A stretch of DNA of 64,000 nucleotides from Aspidapion aeneum (taxonomy: Eukaryota > Arthropoda > Insecta > Coleoptera > Brentidae). Shown here in pieces: positions 58,141 through 64,000 of the stretch. The translations under genes and the position numbers were made by a program. The notes below the pieces were generated by a model, which was not told the DNA's origin, did no database searches, and saw only the letters and a program-made list of their open reading frames with translations. Position 1 is the first letter of the stretch. Each line of letters opens with the position of its first letter. The stretch covers positions 3,967,477 through 4,031,476 of the forward strand of contig OY755045.1 of assembly GCA_963576565.1 (NCBI GenBank). The letters are read 5' to 3'.

Positions 58141-58431
58141 ATGTTGTTTAAATAAGAGAAACTCTAGAAGAATATCAAAATGTTGCTTTGTCATTCGAAG
58201 ATGGTTTTTATAGCTCGCAGGATCTTCTGCTGCAAGTTCTCCTAAAAGTTTTTCGGAAGCACCCAAAGTAGATCGACTAGCAATCCATGCTTTAACCCAT
58301 GCAGATACGGCCTTTTCGTTCCTTTTCGTTCCTTTTCCTTTTCCTGAATCTCTTTTTTTTTTCAATAAAAGTTTAGCGACTATTTTGCAGGCTTCCGAGA
58401 GTTCAGCCGACATATCGCGTATCGTGTACAC
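58114..58431 (-). pseudogene. Harbinger transposase N-terminal fragment
   Basis: The minus strand reads SEACKIVAKLLLKKKRD, SAWVKAWIASRSTLGASEKL and LAAEDPASYKNHLRMTKQHFDILLEF. 'W...W...R...GA...L..EL..EDP..Y.N.LRM....F..LL' is the start of HARBI1-type nucleases. The DDE catalytic region is missing; the frame ends near 58140 in unrelated sequence. Confidence 0.8.
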
Positions 58432-58561
58432 TTTAAAAATGAAACTGGCGTGCCAGTCTTTTTAATTTTCGCACAATAGTGTAAACCTTTACTGGCGTGC
58501 CAATAGAACTGGCGCGAACACTGGCGCCACTAAATTCATGCATGTGTAAACCCACTATAAC

Positions 58562-58735
58562 GCTGAAAATGTGTTATTTGGGTGTATTTTAACCTATCCT
58601 AGCAATATCGTCGTGACGTCTGTCCGTGTGTGTGTATGTCTGTCCGACTCACGATAGCTCCTAAACCACTGACCCGATTTTCATGAATTTTTTAGGTAAA
58701 AGAGTGTACAATAGTGTAAAGACCTGATTAGAGGG
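58562..58735 (+). mobile_element. Helentron-like repeat module D (partial)
   Basis: GTGTATTTTAACCTATCCTA, AGCAATATCGTCGTGACGTC, a TGTG/TGTC tract and GATAGCTCCTAAACCACTGA in the module order. Hairpin missing on the left, body truncated on the right. Confidence 0.6.
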
Positions 58736-59758
58736 AGGGGAGGGAGAAAATTCCATATAAAGCAAAAATACGTATATGGAAAATTCCAAGAATATAGCAA
58801 AAAAAACTTTTAAAACATGAATTAGGAAATAAACAAATAGCTAAATGAATGCAAAAAGAACAAATATATAATATAAACCGGGATTCTCCAAATTTAACTT
58901 TATTTTAGGGATCAATATTCAGTGATCCTGGGAGGGGGCCTCAGCCCCTAAGCCCTTCTGCTTACGGCACTGCTTAACGAACCCATTAGAGTAAAAACTT
59001 TAATCCAGACGGATTGCGTGATCCCCAGAATGAAAAATTAGGTGTTTTATTCTCGTGGGGATATTCAGGCGAGAAAAAACAAAAGTTCACGCAAATATCG
59101 ACAACTTTTTTTGCCTCTTTTGGGACTCTTTGTTTACTTATGCTAATCTGCTTATCGTGATTAAATCCAGTGCTGGAAGCTTTTGATTTTTTCGTATACC
59201 TATGCAACAATGGCGGACACAGAAATGAATCCTGGATAAGATCCTGGGGGGCTTGAACGTGAATCAATACATTTTGTTCTTGTTTTTTGGGTAAAAATCA
59301 TGTTTTAGGGGTCAATATTCAGTGGCTCTGGTCTATAAGCACCCCCCAATCCCCCCCCCCCCCGCCTACGCCACTGTATACAAAATAATTGTTTAAAAGT
59401 AACAATAACTAAAAGTTAAGTAAGTTAGTTTCAAGTAGTGAATATTTTGAAAATAAAATTACCGGTAACAAGTTCTTTTAGATCCAAAATTCTTATAATT
59501 TAGCAGATCAGAATCTGAATATTAGCAAAGATATTATTTTTTAAAAATCCAATAATATTTTTACTGCACAAACAAAATTTTGTCAGTCCATTTATTCAAT
59601 TGCAGTTTTATTGCAAGCAAAGTTTTCCTCTTACGATTTTACGAAATGTAATAAGTTGTTGGCTGAATATGAGAGTTCTGGATCACTTTTGGGCGGATCA
59701 TAAAAAAATAAAATAAGGATAAATACTTAAGTTTTTTATGTGGTTTAAAATTCAGAAA
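58736..59758. other. No gene seen; two related hAT-like tips
   Basis: TCAATATTCAGTG occurs at 58912 and 59311, each followed by GC-rich sequence ending GGCACTGC or GCCACTG (58965, 59372), so two related short elements may lie here. The minus-strand frame at 58986-59267 is not recognised. Confidence 0.4.
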
Positions 59759-59759
59759 A

Positions 59760-60250
59760 ATAAACGATTCCATGACGGATCTTATACCTTCCTAGCTAGC
59801 CCATTAGCACATTTTAAGTCAACTCCATGATATATCAGCCTTGAAAACAGTTTTTGTAAATATCTCAGAAACAAAAGCTCCTACGAAGTTTTGGGCAATA
59901 ACACAAATTAATGAAAAAATCGTATTCTACTGTATTTTGAAAACCGCATATTGGTACGATGCTCCCTTAAAAAGTTAGCATTTCTAAAACATTTAACCAA
60001 AATCTAATCAGGTCGTTACAGTGTCGAACATTATTTGACCTGATAATTTTATCAATATCGGTTCAGCGGTTTAGGCGTTATTGTGTTACGGACAGATACA
60101 CACAAACACAGACTGACAGACATCACGACGATATTGTTAAGATTGGTCAAAATACACCCAAATAAAACATTTTCAGCGTCTCAAAAAAAACTATTCGTCG
60201 AAAATAATACCTTTTCTAGCCATTGCTGCGCGGGCTAGGAAGGTAAAAAT
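59760..60250 (-). mobile_element. Helentron-like repeat module E (reverse, with hairpin)
   Basis: Minus-strand reading has the module order. On the plus strand the 3' end is a hairpin ACCTTTTCTAGCC...GGGCTAGGAAGGT at 60209-60244, preceded by GATATTGTTAAGATTGGTCA and an ACAGAC tract. Confidence 0.6.
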
Positions 60251-60715
60251 ACTAGAAAAGTTACAAAGAAAATGTATTTACTATAAAAAAAACCGTTATT
60301 GCTTTTCTCAGACAAAAAAAAAGCACCTTACAATACGCGGAAACTCCAAAATTAAGTAAAAATTATTAAAAACTGCTAAAAAGCACAAAATGTCATCTTT
60401 TTAAAAAATATTGTATTTATTAGACCAAATAGTTAAAAACCACTATGCTAAAAGTTCAAAATTTAGTAAAAATTATAAAAAAAAAGAATCGCACAAAAAT
60501 TTTTTTTCAAAGAGAAAGCATTTTTTTGACGAAACCTAGAAAAGAACCGTAATAAAAAATGGGAAATCTTTTCTAGAAGAAAACAACAAAAATTACATTT
60601 AAAAATAAAATAAAAATGTTTTAAATTTTAGTAAAAATTATGTTAAAATGTTAAAAAATACACTATAACCTTATTTTCATAATCTACGACCCCAAAACCT
60701 TAAGAACAAGTACCC

Positions 60716-60800
60716 ACAGCCCTATCTTTAAACAATATATAACTATAACTATAACTTGAAAATGGAGTTATGAGTTTAGGAGTTATTGTGCTAGGGACAG

Positions 60801-60854
<54 letters not shown>

Positions 60855-61013
60855 AGACACACACACACACACACAGACACACACACACACACAGACACAC
60901 ACACACACACAGACAGATAGACATCACGACGATATTGCTAAGATAGATCAAAAAAAATTATTCGTCGAAAATAATACCTTCTCTAGCCATTGCTGCGCGG
61001 GCTAGGAAGGTAA
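60716..61013 (-). mobile_element. Helentron-like repeat module F (with AC microsatellite)
   Basis: Short module: GTTATGAGTTTAGGAGTTAT, an AC/ACAG tract (60800-60915), CATCACGACGATATTGCTAA and the hairpin at 60978-61013. The body is much shorter than in module E. Confidence 0.6.
60800..60915. repeat. AC microsatellite with ACAG interruptions
   Basis: Over 100 bases of CA repeats. The cysteine/valine-rich frame on the other strand is an artefact of this repeat. Confidence 0.95.
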
Positions 61014-61448
61014 AAATGATAGAAAAGTTACAAAGAAAATGTATTTACTTTAAGAAAACCCTTATTGCTTTTCTCAGACAAAAAAAGCACCTTACAGTAG
61101 GCGGAAACTCCAAAGCTAAGTAAAAATTATGGAAAATTGCTAAAAAGCACAAAAAAATTATAAAAAAAAATATTGTGTTTATTAGACCAAATAGTTAAAA
61201 AGGACTTACCTAAAAGTTTAACATTTAGTAAAAATTATAAAAAGTGGGAAATCTTTTGTAGAAGAAAACAATATTAATAGTTTAAAAATGTTTTAAAGTT
61301 TAGTAAAAACTATGAAAAATATAAGACAAATTACACAATAAATAACTTTATTTTAATAATCTACGACCCCAAAACCTTAAGAACAAGTACCCACAACCCT
61401 ATCTTTAATTAAATAATTTTTTAACACTATAAATCGACAACGACTTAC

Positions 61449-61664
61449 CCCTTGGGCTTCTCTCCTTTTCACCGATCTCCGATTGGTCATTCGAGCACTT
61501 TGCGAACGCGCGGCAGGTCTGCGCCTGCGCTGTTGTTGCGGCGTACCGTCCGTGCCGCTCGGCGGCAATTGTTCCATCGAGCAAGAGCCGGTGGCGCAGA
61601 TCGACTGCGATCGGCCCTTGGCGTGAACGCGGGCCGGCGGTAGAGGGCGTTGATCGTCCGTCAT
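61449..61664 (-). CDS. Host gene, first coding exon
   Basis: Minus strand. ATG at 61664; 72 codons, MTDDQRPLPPARVHAKGRSQ then SICATGSCSMEQLPPSGTDG, a QQQRRRRP run, RSQSARMTNRRSVKRREAQG, and a donor GGG-GTAAGT at 61448. Strongly GC- and CpG-rich, unlike its surroundings. Basic, Ser/Arg-rich with several RxxS-type sites, so probably disordered and phosphorylatable (inference). It ends in phase 0, as required by the exon at 52932-53037. The first ATG is chosen because no other in-frame ATG lies upstream within the CpG-rich block and a core promoter candidate lies just upstream. Product not identified; an RGK-like GTPase is a weak guess. Confidence 0.75.
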
Positions 61665-61688
61665 TGTACGAAGTTTCCGTGATACTGA
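61655..61688 (-). promoter_or_regulatory. Candidate Inr plus DPE core promoter
   Basis: On the minus strand TCAGT at 61688-61684 matches the arthropod initiator. Counting its A (61686) as +1, GGACG falls at +28 to +32 (61659-61655), matching the DPE consensus RGWYV at the required spacing. The ATG would then be at +23, a short leader. Chance matches are possible. Confidence 0.35.
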
Positions 61689-61822
61689 CTACCGTGCGTC
61701 GCGACGTGAGTTTTGAGTTCGGGACGTCGAGACGCTTTTTCGTGGGGCTTGAGGCGCAGAATTAAACGAAAAGTAGAAGAGTTTTTTATGTGCCTTATTT
61801 TTCAGGTTAATTAGTTAGAGGC

Positions 61823-61857
61823 AGAGGCGGCGCGTGGTTTATAAATTTGGGGGTGTA
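61823..61857. mobile_element. Extra hAT-like terminus next to a full one
   Basis: CAGAGGCGGCGCGTGGTTT followed by ATAAATTTGGGGGTG resembles the element tip starting at 61861 (CAGTGGCGGCTGGTGG, ATAAATTGGGGGG). Two tips in tandem 39 bp apart suggest one element inserted beside another's end. Confidence 0.55.
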
Positions 61858-61860
61858 TAC

Positions 61861-62914
61861 CAGTGGCGGCTGGTGGCGTTATAAATTGGGGGGGGGGGCA
61901 GAAATTTATATTGCATGGAAAAAGAGATAAAAAAAATTTAACTAAACAATTTTATTTTAGCATTTTATAAACAAGCTGCTACTTGGTGTAGTTTTCAGTA
62001 TATTTGTTTATAGATAACGTCTATTCGCCCTTCTTTTACATGCGCAAAGTGCTTGGATTAGCACCAGTTTCAGACTCATCATGGGCAACCTCAAAAATCC
62101 CACAGAATTTTAAACAGTCTATTAACCTACTAAGTATATGTCTGTTTTTTGCCACTTGTTCATTATGTTCGGTAATGTTTTGCCTATAGGCACTATTTAA
62201 TTGGCACCTAATATCAGTCTTGCCCAGCATAGAAAATTCTAAGTGGTTATTTAAATAAGTAGCACTTACTTTGTGTCTTTAACTTTTCACTAAAGTGCTT
62301 GATATCACACATTCCTTTTGCTACCCACGCAGGATAACTTCGTGGATTGTTCATAACAAAACAAAAAAAAAGTAATTTTTTTTTCACAACCGCACAACCA
62401 GTTTTCTACATCTTATAATTTTTTATTAAATTTTTTATTATAAGTTTTTTCGGAACACCCCTAGGCATTAGCTGCAATAAAATTTTGGTTAATTTTGAGG
62501 TCCGGTCTATGTGGCCCTAAAGATTTTATTTGTAATCGGAGTTCATATGTCAACGTATTTAAATTTGCTCAGTTAGTTGTGTAATCGACAGTATTTATTT
62601 TCATTTTATAAACAAACGATAACAAAAACAAACAATGACACGCGATCAAAACAAACTCATACGTTTTCACTAGGGATAGAACCGGCTTCGTAGCAAGGTC
62701 AACGGACGTTTTCACACGATGATGATGGCCGACTTCAGCTAAAACAAACGTTCAATTAATCTCTTGCTGTTAACCACAGATATTAAAAAGAACCAGACAA
62801 TCATGTCGCAAGGGAGGATTTAACTTTTTTTAAATAAATCAATTAAAAATACTGTTTGTTGTCTAGTTTTGGGAGGCCACTACCCCGTTGCCCTCCCTGT
62901 AGAAGCCGCCACTG
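61861..62914 (-). mobile_element. hAT element with large internal deletion (ZMYM1-like)
   Basis: Ends CAGTGGCGGCTGGTGG and the complement of CAGTGGCGGCTTCTAC. The minus strand keeps MLGKTDIRCQLNSAYRQNIT, EHNEQVAKNRHILSRLIDCL and KFCGIFEVAHDESETGANPS, the same N-terminal region as 8440-9407, with the rest deleted. No matching 8-bp duplication was found (GTGTATAC versus GTTGGTTT), so a rearranged or old copy is likely. Confidence 0.85.
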
Positions 62915-63425
62915 GTTGGTTTTGGGAGGCTCGGCCCCCCTTTAAGCCTAAGGATTTTTTTAGATATTTTCCACATATTTCATGAAAATAGCATAAAATA
63001 AGGCATTATGGGGTCTTATGCCCCCCTAGACATTTTACTGGATGCGCTATTGCCGGTATTATTATTGTAAGTATTACCTTTCTGCGCTTTTTTCTGTATG
63101 CGCTTTCTTCCGTATGCACTTTTACAATTATGTCCGGAAATCTGAACATAGTCAATAAAAATTTGATTTATTTTCAGCTTTTAACTCATCTATTATACCA
63201 ACCTTTATACCTTACATATTTTTTCAGTTCCTGGAAGGACTGGGGCCCTTTATCCCCCCATATAATCGCCGTTGTAAAGGAATATCATGACTAGTGTGGT
63301 GGCAGTAAAAGTTAATTCTGTTTATTTGTTAATTAATGCACCACTCGCTGTGAGAGTAACAAAGTCCCAGAAGAAAAATCTCGGTGTTGACGAGCTTTAT
63401 TAAAAGTTAAACATTGGAGGCATTT
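62915..63425. other. No gene seen; hAT-like GC-rich fragments
   Basis: GGGAGGCTCGGCCCCCC near 62925 and GCCCCCCTAGAC near 63018 resemble the GC-rich subterminal parts of hAT MITEs. Nothing else recognised. Confidence 0.35.
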
Positions 63426-63428
63426 AGT

Positions 63429-63668
63429 TACCTTCCTAGCCCGCGTAGTAATGGCTAGAGAAGGTATTATTTTCAACGAAAAAAATGTTTTTTGAGAAAG
63501 CGCCTCAAATGTGTTATTTGGGTGTTTTTTGACCTATCTTTTAGCAATATCGTCGTGATGTCTGTCTAGGTGGGTGTGTGTGTGTGTGACTGTGTGTATT
63601 ATTTCTGTCCGTAAGACGATAGCTCCTAAACCGCTAAACCGATTTTCATAAAACATTTTTTTAGGACC
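63429..63668 (+). mobile_element. Helentron-like repeat module G
   Basis: Hairpin ACCTTCCTAGCCC...TGGCTAGAGAAGGT at 63430-63466, TTTTTGACCTATCTTTTAGC, a TGTG tract and GATAGCTCCTAAACCGCTAA. Body truncated near 63668. Confidence 0.65.
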
Positions 63669-63727
63669 CGCAATGGACAGAAGGCACTAATGAGTTTCTG
63701 GACCCGCTTACCCACAAAAATATTTTT

Positions 63728-64000
63728 AGCTCACACATATACTATACTATAGTAGTGTGAGCTATGGTGATCCTAATTTTTTCGAGAAAAAAAAAGTTGC
63801 TCCGATTTTTAAAATTTTTATATATCTTTGCGTTTCAGATGATTTTGAAACTTTTTTGTTGCGCCGTCTGTCTGTCTGTCTGTCTGTCTGTATGTCTGTC
63901 TGTCTGTCTGTCTGTATGTCTGTCTGTAACGACCAACGCGCATAACTCAAAAACCGCTTGGCCGATTTCAATGAAATTTGGTACGTACGCTGGGTCTTGG
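63728..64000 (-). mobile_element. DINE/Helentron-like element, partial copy at window edge
   Basis: Hairpin AGCTCACAC...GTGTGAGCT at 63728-63763, the GTTGCTCCGATTTTTAAAAT and GATTTTGAAACTTTTTTGTT block, a TGTC tract and CCGCTTGGCCGATTTCAATG. It matches 5374-5613 in reverse and continues past the window. It supplies the empty site for the 1200-bp insertion at 4172-5371. Confidence 0.75.

Larger units (their letters stand above)
57514..58556. mobile_element. PIF/Harbinger element, degraded, both genes partly present
   Basis: The ends carry AGTTTACACATGCATG and the complement of GGGTTTACACATGCATGAAT. GGCGCC/CTGGCGCGCCAG strings are frequent in both subterminal regions. TAA is possible at each side. 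Inside, a plus-strand MADF-like frame and a minus-strand transposase N-terminus converge. Most of the transposase is deleted. Confidence 0.8.
60245..61430. repeat. Tandem duplication (677-bp offset) beside the first exon
   Basis: The block starting AGAAAAGTTACAAAGAAAAT and ending AAGAACAAGTACCCACA occurs at 60250-60715 and again, with deletions, at 61020-61412. Each copy directly follows a Helentron-like hairpin (60209-60244 and 60978-61013). The right-hand copy is the intron sequence adjacent to the exon donor. Confidence 0.85.
53038..61448 (-). other. First intron of the host gene (8.4 kb, transposon-filled)
   Basis: Bounded by donor GGG-GTAAGT at 61448 and acceptor TTGCAG ending at 53038. 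It contains two LINE fragments, a Penelope-like element, a hAT MITE with a nested palindrome, a Harbinger remnant, Helentron-like modules and a 677-bp tandem duplication. All inserts are compatible with an intron because none touches the exon edges. Confidence 0.7.

Noticed and set aside
60700..60951. Cysteine/valine-rich ORF on the minus strand
   Set aside because: It translates the AC microsatellite, an artefact of repeat composition.
61377..61448. Continuation of the first-exon ORF past the GTAAGT site to a stop at 61377
   Set aside because: The extension runs into AT-rich sequence duplicated at 60700, whereas the GGG-GTAAGT donor gives a phase that fits the next exon exactly.

Overview
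The window looks like AT-rich insect nuclear DNA. It has spliced coding exons with GT/AG signals, several non-LTR (RTE-like) and Penelope-like retroelement families, hAT, pogo, PIF/Harbinger and P-like DNA transposons, GTCT/CAGA microsatellite-bearing repeats and many foldback elements. I found nothing bacterial, viral or organellar. A beetle or similar insect with a repeat-rich genome would fit, but species cannot be fixed from sequence alone.

Only one convincing host gene is visible. It is the 5' part of a minus-strand gene: a CpG-rich first coding exon (61449-61664) and two further exons (52932-53037 and 52228-52362). These join in frame with consensus splice sites into a basic, Ser/Arg-rich N-terminus of 152 complete codons plus one split codon. 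The 8.4-kb first intron is packed with transposons. The rest of the gene was not found below 52228. Its identity is uncertain; an RGK-type (Rad/Gem/Kir) GTPase is a weak suggestion.

Layout. 1-6700: a long inverted-repeat element, a diverged satellite, and a DINE/Helentron-like element (hairpin ends, 118-bp tandem repeats, CAGA tract) carrying an inserted 1200-bp TIR element. 6700-10630: an RTE-like LINE fragment, a hAT relic, a pogo transposase tail and a pogo-type MITE. 10900-13220: a second, inverted copy of the 1200-bp element inside a large hairpin. 13300-18300: repeat modules and LINE fragments. 18586-22836: a 4.25-kb element with about 290-bp TIRs, nested insertions and an unknown broken ORF. 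23659-25054: a TIR element holding a foldback whose arms are short tandem repeats. 26810-29812: a P-element-like transposon (THAP exon, 8-bp target duplication) holding another foldback. 30000-42360: LINE relics, MITEs, a 38-bp minisatellite, nested hAT MITEs, a satellite and a tRNA-like sequence. 42910-46924: a LINE interrupted by a Penelope-like element and a 1.95-kb foldback. 47311-50140: a foldback with two further insertions. 50500-64000: MITEs, the host gene exons, and LINE, Penelope, hAT, Harbinger and Helentron-like copies inside and upstream of its first intron.

The main value of the window is its nested stratigraphy. Several insertions can be removed on paper to give exact empty sites and target duplications, which define element ends without a database. 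I cannot claim a new functional system; the strongest novel candidates are the AT-target 1200-bp family and the foldbacks with short-repeat arms.
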